Source of the DNA: Setoptus koraiensis
Lineage: Eukaryota > Arthropoda
Length of the DNA: 64,000 bases
NCBI GenBank assembly: GCA_048013815.1
Contig: CM106585.1
Coordinates: forward strand, 2,294,001-2,358,000
Reading direction: 5' to 3'
The notes under the pieces: generated by a model
The model's input: only the letters and a program-made list of their open reading frames with translations
Database searches by the model: none
What the model was told of the DNA's origin: nothing
Made by a program: the position numbers and the translations under genes
In this document: piece by piece, positions 52,613 to 64,000 of the stretch
Numbering within the stretch: the first letter of the stretch is position 1
How the letters are laid out: every line of letters starts with the position of its first letter

Positions 52613-53286
52613 CTAATAAAAGGATTTCTCTTTGTTCGTCTTTTTTTCTGGCATCTTGGTGTGGTCATCGATGGGATCGAGTTGGTCAGATATGGTCTAT
52701 AAGAACACGGATAGCAGTATAACGGAAACAAGGACCTTTATGTATTGATGCAATCAATCGTGATAGAAGAATAACCATCGTAGTGGACAAACGACTAGAA
52801 TATTAATATAATTAAAAAGATCTAACAATACACATGAATTAATAGTAAAGTTTAGATCGGTCATTTGTTGTGGGTGCTGTTATTTGGATGACCGAGTTGA
52901 AGTTCTCATGCAATTTAACTTACCAAGAAGAATAGTAGGCAGACCCAACATGGACAAGAGCAGCAACAGCAACAACACTCTTCGGGTTTTTCCTCAAGAT
53001 TATTTACGGCAATGATTGGAGTATTTGCAGGTAAATGTTGCATGTGTATTACATGATTGGGTGGATAGTATGGTTTGATGCTCGATCCTTCGAAGCGCAA
53101 AGGCTGGCTATATGGTGGTGGTGGATTGTAATTCTGATAACCTTCTGGTACAGTTATGATGTTGAGTAGATTGCGGATTCACAAAGAATGATAAAATATT
53201 ATTGATTAGTCTAACTATTGGTTCGTTTAGAAAAGTTGTTGCGTTTGTTTTTTGAGGGGCAGTATTTATCATTTACCAGTTGACAT
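52613..53286 (-). CDS. Small PPxY, Cys-rich single-pass membrane protein (paralogue B)
   Basis: Three exons, 53286-53277 (10 nt, MST plus one base), 53144-52924 and 52696-52613, 104 residues; phases agree. The order is PPPPY (residues about 11-15), Tyr/Pro/His-rich region, NNLEEKPE, the cysteine cluster ECCCCCCSCPCWVC, a short hydrophobic segment (LLFFL) and a basic C-terminal tail (MPEKKTNKEK). The cysteine cluster next to a membrane segment suggests palmitoylation. It is a tandem paralogue of 51013-51601. The family is unknown to me; it differs from BRI3 and LITAF, which have PPxY but other cysteine patterns. The tiny first exon is inferred from a matching donor and Met and is the least sure part. 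Confidence 0.66.
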
Positions 53287-54962
53287 GGTGTAATATTGGA
53301 GTATTCTATTACGTTTGAAGCTACTCTAATGTTCCGATGATATCTGCATAAAACTGATGCAAACAATGCTTGTTGAGCCTGTTTCGAAATGGTATCGTAA
53401 CAATGCACAATGCTGTCTAAGTTTGACTGTTGGTTGTATGGGTCTTATTCTTCATGAGAGTGGCAGTTTTTTTATTTTATGCAAATATCACGAACCGATA
53501 TGGATTTGTTTGTGTTTATTTAATACATTCTAGAAGTAACCTGAACAATATTGTGGTGACATAATTCAAGAGCTCTCTCAATCGAACACGTTGATTTTCT
53601 AGACAGACGAATGAGTGCAACATGTAAGGATCCTATGTGTTTTCATGAAAATATTTGTTGTTGATTGCTAGAACGATGCGTCATGGTAGCGATAAAAATC
53701 TATAGTTTTGTCGCATGAATGATCACTTAACATTTGGCTAGCAACCTGATCAATTGAAGAATCTGTCCCATTGTTGGTCTCACTATCGCTATGCTAGTGA
53801 TTGCAGTTACTAGATATTACTTGACTTGAACAATCCTATTCTGTATATCGTCTACTGAAATTAGACGATATCATATATTTGTACTCAAAGATATTCACAA
53901 TTTCCACCTAATGTTCATCTTGTATTTCAATCTTGCCAATGAAGATAAAATCACAATGGATTTTAATGCCTGAATGATTCGAGGTGACTTGTGAGCGAGA
54001 AACAAACCATTTGAAAAGTCGCGGCAGGGCTTTTTTCTTCTGGTGAAATCTACTAGAAAGCAAGTCCTTCTCACTAGCATGAGAATAGTCAGCAACAAGA
54101 TAATTGAGCAAAATAGCAAAGAAATAGTTTACAACTGAGACAACAACGATAAAGTTTATCAAGGTTGGTTAAGTTGCATGACTGAAAATTCTTTACTATA
54201 GAATCTAGTCACTCCTTGGCTTGGCACTGTGGAATAAGTAATACTGTTAGATAGAATTGAACAGGAATTCTTTTGAATTTATTTTTTTTTAACAAATGAC
54301 GCTGTGAAAACTTCCTTCTACGCATTGTCAGTTGTATAGTTTTCAAGACATTGATTTTAAACAAAGACAACATTTCTTGCAGAATAGAACTATCTGTATA
54401 CATGAATATGTAATTGCTTGGTATATATGAACTATACTTATAATTTCAAGTTCAACAACAAAATGCAAGTTAGACGATACCTCTCCACCTCTTGCATTGA
54501 TATCAATAATTACATAAGGTTTGGGCCTACATAACAGCAATCAAAGTTCATGTAGTTTTTTTATCTCTCCCATGACACGAGTCAAGCTTGTCATATGAAT
54601 ATCACTCTAATTCATTGAAGACATTTCTTTTAAGATATGATAGATATATAATAAATTTAAGAACAATATTAACTATTGGCATTGTATAATGAATAGACCA
54701 TAGAGTCCGAATGATTTGTCTGGTCTTAGTGGCACGTGAGAGTAAGCAAATAGTAATAAATTGGCGGTGGTAGATTGTGTCTTTGCAGCTTGTATTTTGA
54801 ATATATCCAATAATAATTGTATCCATGTACATGCTCTGCAACAATCAGAGCGATTAGATAAACAGTATCACATCATCTCGCTATTCTCTGACAGGATAAA
54901 TGATTCTTGTAATCATCATCAAGCGCGCTCTTATATCGTGCATCGGATGCTTGAAAGCTAGC
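53287..54962. other. Intergenic region paralogue B / TOB
   Basis: AT-rich, no gene supported. It probably contains the TOB 3' untranslated region. Confidence 0.5.
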
Positions 54963-57900
54963 CTAATTGGCTAACAGCAGCTGCTGAGTTTGTTGTTGAG
55001 TTTGCTGCTTGCATTGATTACTTGTGGCGCTATAATTGGCTGATGTCACCGAGCTGTTTACAGAAACTATTCCCGGATCGACAACTGTTGACGAGATGAT
55101 TAATTGTGTTTTATCATCATTATTCACTAGTGACTCATTTTCGCTATCTAATGGTTGCATCAGTGACGAATTGTTTGTGGATTCATTTGCGCAATCAAAT
55201 CCAGTATCGGGATCATTTCCCACAGCTAGATGCCTTTCTTTTCGCGACAAACTATTATTTTCCTCATTGAGCTCAATTTTTGGGAACTCCTCAGATTTAT
55301 CATTGTTCTTTTCAGAAACAACCACATTCTGATTGGAGCAATCATTATTTTCATTGGATTCTGCTGGCATTTCATTGTTAGATTCGCTGAGAGTATCTTT
55401 AGTTGCCACGGGAGATTTGTACCAACAATTTGAGTCTCCCTCTAGTACTTTATCATTCATTTCATAAGATTCATTTTCTACCTGAATATCAGCGATGTTA
55501 CTCTGTACTGGACCATCAGATTTATCCAGTGGGTAGTTTTGATCTATCATATCTTTATTTGGACCAAGCATTCCGGTTGCATTGATCACTCCCCCGGCAA
55601 CATCTGTGTTAGTACTTGATGGGGATGCTTCAGATGCAATTGTTTTGACAGGTTGTTGCGTCATGATTCTCATTAATATATCACGTATTTCATCTTGATT
55701 ATTATCTTGGTCATGTTTCTTGCATGCCTGGTAGAGTGTTGGGTAGTGAATGTCTTCATCCAGCGACGGCTCCTCCATAGACGAATTTTGTGCCTGCTCT
55801 TCCAAGAAAAGATTTGAAAACTTAGAACAATTTCTCTCGTCGACTAATGATTCTTCATTAGATTTTTTATCGTCATCATCCTGAATTTGATTGGCTCTCA
55901 CTAGATTATCTTGAACCACGCTTTCCACAAAAATATCGTGCTTGGCTAGAGGATTCGTTCGTGTGGACCACAGCTCATAGCTAGAGTAATCAAAATCAAG
56001 TGGCTTGTCGCTTGACCTATATTCGTTAGTTGTTAAGTCAGATGGATCACTAGTTAATTGCCTGATATCTTGTGGAGTATTAATACTATCACTTTTATAG
56101 ACCTCAGACCTGAGAAGATCCCCCTGTTTTGATGTGATATCATCATCTCTATGCGATAAAAGTTCGCAGTTTGTTTCGTGTAGATTGAAAATAGATTCTA
56201 ATTGTCGCATTGTTTCCTCCTTAACTTTTAAATTTCCATTCCCACTCATTAGGTCATCATCCTCTGAGAATCTGTCAACAAAGTCCATCATACTAGTCTC
56301 GCGCATGAAACTGTCGAAAGTGTTATCTTGTAAGGCTGGTTCTATTGTTGTAGATTTTTTATTTTGTTGATGGTCAAAGTTGACCAGTCCATTCAGTGGT
56401 TTTTCGAAAAGATTGACTTTACTATTATCGCCATGATGACCTTGATTGATGTTGATCAATTCATTTGTAGCAAACAACTTTGCCTGATTGCTACCATTGA
56501 TTTCATCATAGTCTAAATGGTTTGTCTTCGGCGTATCATAAGCAATTGCTAGCAGATTTGGTGATGCCAAATGGCTCGTCTTCAAGTCATTTGAACGTGC
56601 AAAGAATTGTGAGTGTTGTTGTCTAGTGCGAGTGGCGCTCGAAGATGCACAAGTGCCCATGGTATATCTATTGTTATTGATTATACAATTATTACTACCC
56701 TGCGGAATAAATTGACTTAACATTTGCTGATTGGGATGAGATGAAGGTTGTTGCTGATTGTGTAAATGATGATTGGGGGATCTCATTGCAGTTGAGGCAA
56801 ATGCTGGTGTACTGCCAGCCAATATATGATTCGGAGCCAGCATTGAGTTTTGTTGATTTTGATTAGATAATGAAGACAATCTAAGCACATTTTGTTGCTG
56901 ATTGTTGCCAAAAGGTGCAGCCAGATTCGGTGCACCGTGATTGACCATTGTATGATGATTATGACCATTGTTTTGATTCTTTAGCTTAGTTGAACCAAAT
57001 TTTGTTTGAGCGAACATAGCTGCTGTAAATACAAGTGGCTGCGCTTTTGTGGATATTGATGGCGAATCTACATGTGAATTTGGAATGGTCTGTTGACCAT
57101 TTTGTCCGCAAAACCCAGATAAGAAACTCGATTGACATCTAGATGACTTGGAGGAAGTCGATGAGCCCGCGCTCATTATAGAACCAGATGAAGAGGAACC
57201 ACCCAATGAATTTGACGAAGAGAAACTATTATTTCTACTATTAATTCTCGATTGTTGGTTTTGCTGACATGAAATTGGTGAAGCTAATTTGGTTTGTCCA
57301 TTGAAAGGGTTTGGAGCCTCGATAGAATGCTTAGTTGGAGAACGTAGATACATCATCAAATTCTGATGGTTGATGTTCTGATTGACATTGCCGCTAAGAA
57401 GACTGTAATCATTGATCGTGGTGGGAAATCTTATACTATTCTGGTGATGCAATTGATCCATAGATGGTTGACTTTGATCTGAGCAGTAGTTGCTGTCCAA
57501 TTGATTACTATTGAATCTTTGTTGTTGAATAAGATGATAATCGTTATTTTCATTCTTGTTATGATTGATAATGGCCATATTGTTGAAATTTTCGCTTCGA
57601 TCTGGACAAATCTGACCAAGTTGATTATTATTGGCGCTTTTGCTTCTCGCGCTGCCCGGTATTGTTCCAATCGTTGATCCAACTGAAGAGACAGATGACG
57701 ACGATCCAGAGGACCATGATGGTCCGGATGTTTGTGGTATCTTGAATTGCTTGCCGTAAATGTCAGTATCTGGTGTCTGGTGAACTTGCTCGGTGCTCGA
57801 TGATAGAACGAAGTCGCTGGTTTGCGTGGGTACATGGTTTACGTTGGCGTTAGTTTTAAAATTGTTGGCTAAGAAAGCTAGGTATTCATCATGAACGTTG

Positions 57901-58586
57901 GCATTCTTAGCAGATGGTTGCAATTGTTGAGATTTTAGATAGATTTGATTTTGTTTGGCCTCTTGATTGAGGTCTAGAATAAAGCCGTCGTTCTGTTGTG
58001 ATAAAATGTTATGTTGTGAATTGGTAGATTCAAAATTGTGAAGCTTAAAATCAGCATCGCTCTGACCAATAGTGGCCCCTGTTTTATCGTCTTTTTTATC
58101 TAGCTTGTTAATTTTTGAAGCAAAAGATTCCAACAGTTCCATGGGCTCTAAAAGATCCAGCGGTGCCTGTTGATTACAGTTGGTGTTATGGCAAATGATT
58201 GTTTGTTGTTGTTGTTGTTGTTGTTGCTGGGTATTTTGTCTAACAGAATAGAGAATTTTGATGGGGGACCGTTCTGACAGACGGTAGCTCACTTCTCCGG
58301 GATCAATCCAGATGCTCAATTCGTCAGGTAAGTTGTCTTTGATATCTGTTAATTGTATGCCCGCCTCGAGAGAGGCCCATTCCAGAATGGGATCGATGGG
58401 CGTAGTTGTTTTGAGGCATCTGTAAGCGGATCCTTTGCTTGGCTGTTCAGTGTACCAATGATCCTGAAATTTGATTTTAATCGCCTTCTCTAGTTCCTCG
58501 CCAAACTGATTCACTCTTCTACGTGGCAACTTGTTGTACAAGAATGATAATAAAAAATTGAGAGCTATATCCACTTCTAGTTGCAT
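54963..58586 (-). CDS. TOB: TOB/BTG anti-proliferative protein, very long form
   Basis: A single-exon protein of 1,207 residues; human TOB1 has about 345. The first 115 residues are a BTG domain: MQLEVDIALNF start, NKLPRRRVNQFGEELE (box A region) and LPDELSIWIDPGEVSY (box B region). This domain binds the CAF1/CCR4 deadenylase in the family and links specific mRNAs to decay. A second conserved piece, QPLVFTAAMFAQTKFGSTK (about 515-533), matches the TOB-specific segment in vertebrates. The rest is Asn/Gln/Ser-rich and probably disordered, with little resemblance outside short motifs. I chose the ATG at 58586 because the residues in front (…FDANN) follow a non-ATG codon and the family starts MQLE. 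I do not see clear PAM2 motifs by eye. Confidence 0.92.
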   Translation of the reverse strand: MQLEVDIALNFLLSFLYNKLPRRRVNQFGEELEKAIKIKFQDHWYTEQPSKGSAYRCLKTTTPIDPILEWASLEAGIQLTDIKDNLPDELSIWIDPGEVSYRLSERSPIKILYSVRQNTQQQQQQQQQTIICHNTNCNQQAPLDLLEPMELLESFASKINKLDKKDDKTGATIGQSDADFKLHNFESTNSQHNILSQQNDGFILDLNQEAKQNQIYLKSQQLQPSAKNANVHDEYLAFLANNFKTNANVNHVPTQTSDFVLSSSTEQVHQTPDTDIYGKQFKIPQTSGPSWSSGSSSSVSSVGSTIGTIPGSARSKSANNNQLGQICPDRSENFNNMAIINHNKNENNDYHLIQQQRFNSNQLDSNYCSDQSQPSMDQLHHQNSIRFPTTINDYSLLSGNVNQNINHQNLMMYLRSPTKHSIEAPNPFNGQTKLASPISCQQNQQSRINSRNNSFSSSNSLGGSSSSGSIMSAGSSTSSKSSRCQSSFLSGFCGQNGQQTIPNSHVDSPSISTKAQPLVFTAAMFAQTKFGSTKLKNQNNGHNHHTMVNHGAPNLAAPFGNNQQQNVLRLSSLSNQNQQNSMLAPNHILAGSTPAFASTAMRSPNHHLHNQQQPSSHPNQQMLSQFIPQGSNNCIINNNRYTMGTCASSSATRTRQQHSQFFARSNDLKTSHLASPNLLAIAYDTPKTNHLDYDEINGSNQAKLFATNELININQGHHGDNSKVNLFEKPLNGLVNFDHQQNKKSTTIEPALQDNTFDSFMRETSMMDFVDRFSEDDDLMSGNGNLKVKEETMRQLESIFNLHETNCELLSHRDDDITSKQGDLLRSEVYKSDSINTPQDIRQLTSDPSDLTTNEYRSSDKPLDFDYSSYELWSTRTNPLAKHDIFVESVVQDNLVRANQIQDDDDKKSNEESLVDERNCSKFSNLFLEEQAQNSSMEEPSLDEDIHYPTLYQACKKHDQDNNQDEIRDILMRIMTQQPVKTIASEASPSSTNTDVAGGVINATGMLGPNKDMIDQNYPLDKSDGPVQSNIADIQVENESYEMNDKVLEGDSNCWYKSPVATKDTLSESNNEMPAESNENNDCSNQNVVVSEKNNDKSEEFPKIELNEENNSLSRKERHLAVGNDPDTGFDCANESTNNSSLMQPLDSENESLVNNDDKTQLIISSTVVDPGIVSVNSSVTSANYSATSNQCKQQTQQQTQQLLLAN

Positions 58587-59485
58587 GTTGTTGGCGTCGA
58601 ATAAATGCAATTTGTTGTTTGCTCAGTTAATAATAATGATGGTTGTTATGACTGTGTGTCTATTCTTGATTTAATGTCTCCAATGATAAAAAATTGTTCG
58701 AGAACTTAATAATTTCTCTTTTGAAATCAATTGAAAATTTATTTTTCAAATTCAATTGATTTTAGGATGGTGCGAATGGATGAATGGATTTCGTCGAGGC
58801 GATATCACACTGCGTCGGTTTGTGTGCTCTCATTTAAATAACAATTGTAACAATTAATAATGTCGATGTGTAGTAAAAAAGATTATTTGCTTATTTTGGT
58901 AGTCAAGATATGTATTTGTAGGTATAAATGGTAATAGCCATAAATATGTCGCTGCAATGGGGCATTTGCCAGTTACTTCGATTTGCTCCACTGACTAATG
59001 GTGCCGATGGTGGCTTTTCGCCATATAAAGCGAATGGAATCAAACAGAATTTAATCTCATCCGATCTACACTCATCGATTCAACTATTCGACAGACAGAC
59101 ACGCAGACCGGATCGAACTTTTTGCGCGCTTTTAGTGTGCGTGAACGTATTTGTGTCGCGCGCGCGCTGCCAACTGGTCAATCGAACTATTGCTCACACA
59201 ATTATTGCGTACTGTGCGCGCAACGGTAGGGAAGAAGAGGAGCGCGCAATAGTGGTGCTGGGGGTAGGAAGTGGGTCTTCACAAACAATGTGTGTATTAC
59301 AAATGTGTATATATGTATTTGTCTCTCACTAAACACAATTTATCGGTGTTCGTTGTTGTTGTTGCAATAATTACTATAGGTCGGTTGATATAATTAGTAT
59401 TCTGTGGCTCTTTTTGTTGTTTCTTGTTGCTGCACGTGATGATGGCTACAACGGCACACAAATAACCAAAATATCAAAGGTCTGC

Positions 59486-59497
59486 ATGTGTGTGTGT

Positions 59498-59557
<60 letters not shown>
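59486..59557. repeat. GT microsatellite, about 72 bp
   Basis: The longest GT tract in the window, with one TC interruption. Confidence 0.95.
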
Positions 59558-59558
<1 letters not shown>

Positions 59559-62117
59559 GGGGGGAGGCGATGGTAGAAAATTAGTTACTGTCAAGCATAG
59601 AAAATGTTATTTAATTTATAACAAACGATAAACTATAAATATTGTTACAATTCGTTTCAATAATAATATATGTGTATACATGAGTGTGTTGCTTAAAAAT
59701 CTCTCATTCTCTCAGAGTTTGTACAGGTTGCATTGTTGCATTAGTAGCGATGCCATTGGTTAGCATAATACGTGTTGGTGGTGATATAATATTGAAAGGT
59801 TGATGAATTATTGTAAGTGTAGCAAATGTATTGTTGGTATAAAGTGGAAATCTCACTTGTTTCGTCTGGTGGTTGTGGTTGCGGTGGTGGCTTGATATAC
59901 CATAGTCGCGGTTTCGGCCAGTAGAGCAACTAAGCAATCATCTTGCCACTGACCACTGGACAGCGACAGTAGCGAGACGACAGCTGACAGCTCATCAATT
60001 GATGATAGCGAGCGTTATTAGTAATCACACACGTACTAATAACACAACTGTTTTTGTTGTTGGTGATGATGTAGCGGTAGTTGTTGTTGTTGCTGCTGTT
60101 GCTGTTGTCGTTGTTCTCAATTCTCATAATTATATATTTTGTTATTATTATTATTATTGCACTTTCATTATGCTTTCGTTAGCATTTCAGCTAGTTGTGT
60201 ATGATGGCGTATTGTATGATTAAATGACCATACCGTCGCCGCTGCTGCTGCTGCTACTATTCAATGAGCATAAAGCACTTTCGTCGAACAGTTGCTGCTC
60301 GATTGGGGCTCGATTGAGGCTAGATGAGGTCTCCTGACGTCGGCTGTCTATTCTTTGGCGTTGCTCTGTTCTCGCTGCGTGTGTGTGTGTGTGTGTGCGT
60401 GTGCGTTCTTTTGATCGTCACTAGAATTCGGCGTACTCTCCCTCGCTCTCTGTCCATATACTCGCATACGTAGCAGCGAGCCGACTCGATTCTGCCCCTC
60501 GATGTAGCCGTGCGTCAGTTTGGTCTCAGTTTTCGTCGTTAGCTCACACTGCCAGCCATATCACGGCACAGTGAGACATGCCAGCACCACACACACACAC
60601 ACACTTATATATAAATATATATATATATATACATAAGTAATAACAATAGTGGCACCAGCAATAGGCTACAGGAACTACACACATACAAAAGAAATTGCGT
60701 TTATCAGTGGGTGCTCTCACATGTGTACTATGCACACGACCAGCCAGCCTAGTGTTACACTATGTACCCTGGTTAGACCTTCGTTGGGGGGGGGCCCGCT
60801 AGCTAGCTGGCTGGCTGTCTAGCTCGCTTGCAAACAAAACTCAATGTTTGTGCGTCTGTACGTTATATGTGATATAACTTTCGCTTAGGGAGCATTGCAG
60901 CAGGCGCACAAACAAGGACACACACACGCACCCCCATGAGTAGATGATAGCGTTTTGTAAGCGGTAGGCAGTTAGACCGTGAGCCTAGCGACCTAGTGCC
61001 AAGCTTGCCCACTATGTGTGTGTGTGTGTTAACTGCGAGAGGCAGCCAGTCACACTGATCGCCTACTCTACGCCTAGCCAGCTAACTAGCTTGCCAGCTG
61101 GTCTTGCTAAAGTTACAGTTGCTGCTGTGTTATTGTCGCTGTTACTATAGCTGCCAGTGCGGCAGCGCTCGCCAATCATGGGCAGGGAGCTCTCTTCCTT
61201 GTTCCTTAAAGCTTCAATTCTCTGCTATGTTCGATATTTGCTGCGAACACACACAACTAACAGTTTGCATTCAACGTCATTCGAACACCACAACAACAAC
61301 AACAACAACAACTGACTCCATCTCTACACCACAGCGAGCTCTGTCTACCGAAGCCGAGTATATCCAGTCGACAACAGCAACCACTAGCATTATTAACGCT
61401 GTAACTACTAGGCTCTATGTGTGTGTGTGAGAGTGTGGTAAAGCAGCCGCAGCGTTACAATTCGATGATTCGATATAATAACAAGATAGAATATACTTAT
61501 GCACTTGCACGAGCTAACATAATATGCTCTGGCCCACTTTTTACAATGCCTCTGACCAACTTTATCCCGTGCAAGTTGCAACACCACAACGCGCCAACGC
61601 TAACTATATAACTGCGTGTAGCCCCGTCCCCCTTTCGCCTCACACATTGCCCTACAACTGGCCGCTGCTGTTGGCTGCACGATGGGCCCGTACTCTCACA
61701 ACTACGCTGACTACAATAACGGTATTAGGGCCATGCTTATTAGATGGGGGCCATTGTGTTCGCTGTGATGGAGGGCTAGATATAGCATCTGAAATAGAGG
61801 GAAAACATCATAAATAGATTGGGGCTCTAATCCGATTGCCACAGTGGCAACAAGGCCGCAATGGCAAGCCAAGACATGGGCGCCCCTGTGTTTATTTGTT
61901 GGCTTGCTCGCTGGTTGCTTGTTGGCCGTTGATTGTCCGCTCAATCTTGGAACATTGCTAGCTAACAATTGTGAGCACCACTTGCCCACTCGCACCACGT
62001 TAGCTGTTTTTGGTCTCTGTCACTATTGTGTGTCCATCTTTGGGCACTTGACACAAACTGACTACAGACAACTATTGGTGTGCTCGTCTATGATTGTCGA
62101 ACTAATCCCCCATGATT

Positions 62118-62198
62118 CATCATCATCATCATCATCATCAAGCTTGTTACGTGACGCTTAGAGTGGCCCGTTTATTGTTGTTGTTGTTGTTGTTGTTG
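62118..62198. repeat. TCA and TTG trinucleotide repeats
   Basis: (TCA)8 at 62118-62141 and (TTG)8 at 62175-62198, 33 bases apart. Confidence 0.9.
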
Positions 62199-64000
62199 CA
62201 ATTATAAAATCATTTTTATATATTTTTATATTGGCACTCACACAGAACAGGGGGCACTTCTTGGCCGCAAGCTGTGTCCTAGACGAGGAGTCCGCTTGCG
62301 AAACAGACATGGCCAACTAGACGCGACTAGAATCATATTGCGTATGTATGTCTCTATAATCTAATTTGCTCTAGCTGTGCGTGTGTGTGTGTGTGTGTGT
62401 ATTTGTGTTTGCATTTGAGGTGAATTTCGTGCGATATCCAATTCTCTGACTCTTCAGATCTGTGGCAAGCCAGTCACTGGCTGCCAGTGTGCTGATTCAA
62501 ATGGCGCGATACACACACACACACACAAAACTCGCTCGACGAGATGACGGCTCATGGGATGACGCAAATAATTAGAGGATGCCTGTATATTTGGCTCTCT
62601 GCATTATAATGGCTGAGCGGCCTCGCGCTGACGTTTGTCGATCACTGTGGCGGCTGAATGCAGACAGCAGCAGCGCCAAACTGAACAACAGCTAGCGAGA
62701 TGCACGAAACTACTTAATGGCTCATCTTTGACGATTCTGCATCCTGTCGCTTGCTCACTGTCACTGTCTCACTCTGGCAGAGACGGTCTCTGCAAACATC
62801 ATTCAACAACTTCCAATGTGCGCCGTCCCGCACAAAAGGCCCCATGGTGGCACCCACAGTGTGCGAGATCTATTTATATGCGAATTGTCATGATGCAAGC
62901 ACAAGCAAACTAATTTAGACCGTCGGCGGGCTTATCTCGCTATCTGTATTGTGTGTGATCGATAACCACAAATCACCTGTCGATGCGGTTCCTGCCGAAT
63001 GTGGTCGTCACTATGGACTGCACAGTATGGAGGCCCGCTGGTGCTCGTATGCCGCTGGTGCTCGTATGCCGCTGCCGGCGCGGTTTAAATTTATTCACTT
63101 ATTTCACCTATTTCGCATTTGCCACTGCCAGCGACATGTGTGTTCGGCCAGCATCGTCTGCGCACAACTACGAATAACGACGACTCACACGATGACGCCA
63201 CCGATGATGCCGACGATGATGCCAACGACGATGCGGCTAGACAGAGGTGGCAGCAAGTGATGATATCGTCGCACTAGATTGATCGGCTCACGGCCGCAAC
63301 AAGAAAAGGATTGTCGCTGACGAGTCGTTGCGAGAGCAGATAATCACTATTTATGCTCGCGAATGGCTTGCTGCGAATTTAATGACGCCGAATATCGCGT
63401 CCAAATTGTTCCGTCTCTGCATAAACACCCGCAACGCACTTATGCACAGTTGCAACAATTCGGCAAAGGGCGAGCGCAGGACGAACGATAACAAAAATGT
63501 TTCCACACTGACTGAATGTGCATTTTAATATTCAATATTTTCGTGTTTTCCACAGCGCCGACATGTAACCCTTGGCGCTTGCATCATGTCGCGCCAGGGT
63601 AATACGATCCTCGGCGGCGGCATAACAACCATTCTTTGTTTTCTTGGCAAAAGTGCCCAAAAGGCTTGGCCATTTGTGTCACACAAATTGTGTGCGTGTG
63701 CAACGACTAAACTCTGCGTCTATCTGTGACACTTTTGCTGCTTGCACCTATAGCTTGTTCAACAAAACAACTGACTGACAGAGAGAGCGACCAAGATAAA
63801 GCAGTTTCATCATAGTTAGTAGCTGTACAGCCGGCGAATAGAGAGATAAAATCTTGCTGGCACCGTCATACTTGCCGCCATTGGTGCTAGCTGAACAGTG
63901 TGATGGCCAGACAGCCGATTTTAAGATTTAAAAATTGCCCTTCTTTAGGCTTGCCTTCGATATGGCTGGTCTACTGCGGCACTGGCGGCTGATTGCATGC

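Larger units (their letters stand above)
58587..64000. other. Gene-free, repeat-rich right end
   Basis: No gene supported in 5.4 kb. Microsatellites abound: GT (59486-59557), GT near 60379-60400, CA (60586-60604), AT (60608-60630), AAC (61290-61312), TCA (62118-62141), TTG (62175-62198), GT (62383-62401). TGGCC and GGGCC-like motifs reappear, as in the first 9 kb. It probably holds the TOB promoter and a 5' untranslated exon. Confidence 0.55.

Noticed and set aside
58587..58610. Extension of TOB to 58610
   Set aside because: The upstream codon is TTG; the family start MQLE is at 58586.

Overview
The window is animal nuclear DNA. The genes are metazoan families (TOB/BTG, TMIE, membrane collagen, Aladin, MTMR9, FAAH2, Sp1-type zinc finger), splice sites are GT-AG with mostly 50-400 base introns, there is a eukaryotic type II tRNA-Leu, and several large genes are uninterrupted single exons. 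Together with many CA/GT, CAA/TTG and GA microsatellites this suggests an arthropod with a compact genome. A mite or other chelicerate is my best guess, from impression only. Two 500-base N gaps mark scaffold joins.

Layout. Positions 1 to about 9,140 hold no gene I can support; this stretch is GC-richer, full of short tandem repeats and carries a scattered GGGCCCCA motif. From 9,140 the DNA turns AT-rich. A membrane-collagen gene (10,786-14,475, +) follows, with three decayed exons in its middle. Next are a membrane-anchored purple acid phosphatase (ACP7-like, -), the 5' half of SLC66A2 (+) running into a homopolymer and N gap, a four-exon ZNRF1/2 ubiquitin ligase (-), tRNA-Leu(UAA), and MTMR9 (+). 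The 3' part of MTMR9 is repeated in inverted orientation at about 27.2-28.7 kb, forming a palindrome of about 5 kb with a truncated MTMR9 pseudogene. Then come an SLC49/FLVCR-like transporter (+), an Sp1-family factor (-), a small heat-shock protein remnant, GSTZ1 (-), TMIE (+), CPSF4 (-), Aladin/AAAS (-, broken by an assembly artefact), a FAAH2-like amidase (+), a UPRT homologue (-), two small paralogous PPxY membrane proteins (-), and a very long TOB protein (-). The last 5.4 kb resembles the first 9 kb: microsatellites and no gene.

The genes do not form one pathway; this is ordinary gene neighbourhood, with convergent pairs (collagen/ACP7, FLVCR-like/Sp, TMIE/CPSF4, FAAH2/UPRT) and divergent pairs (ACP7/SLC66A2, AAAS/FAAH2). 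I found no clear new biological system. The most interesting items are the MTMR9 palindrome with a conversion-like tract, the paralogous PPxY/Cys-rich membrane proteins, the membrane collagen whose broken exons can be skipped in frame, the GGGCCCCA-rich gene desert, and a 44-bp duplication showing that the poly-C/N block inside Aladin is not real.
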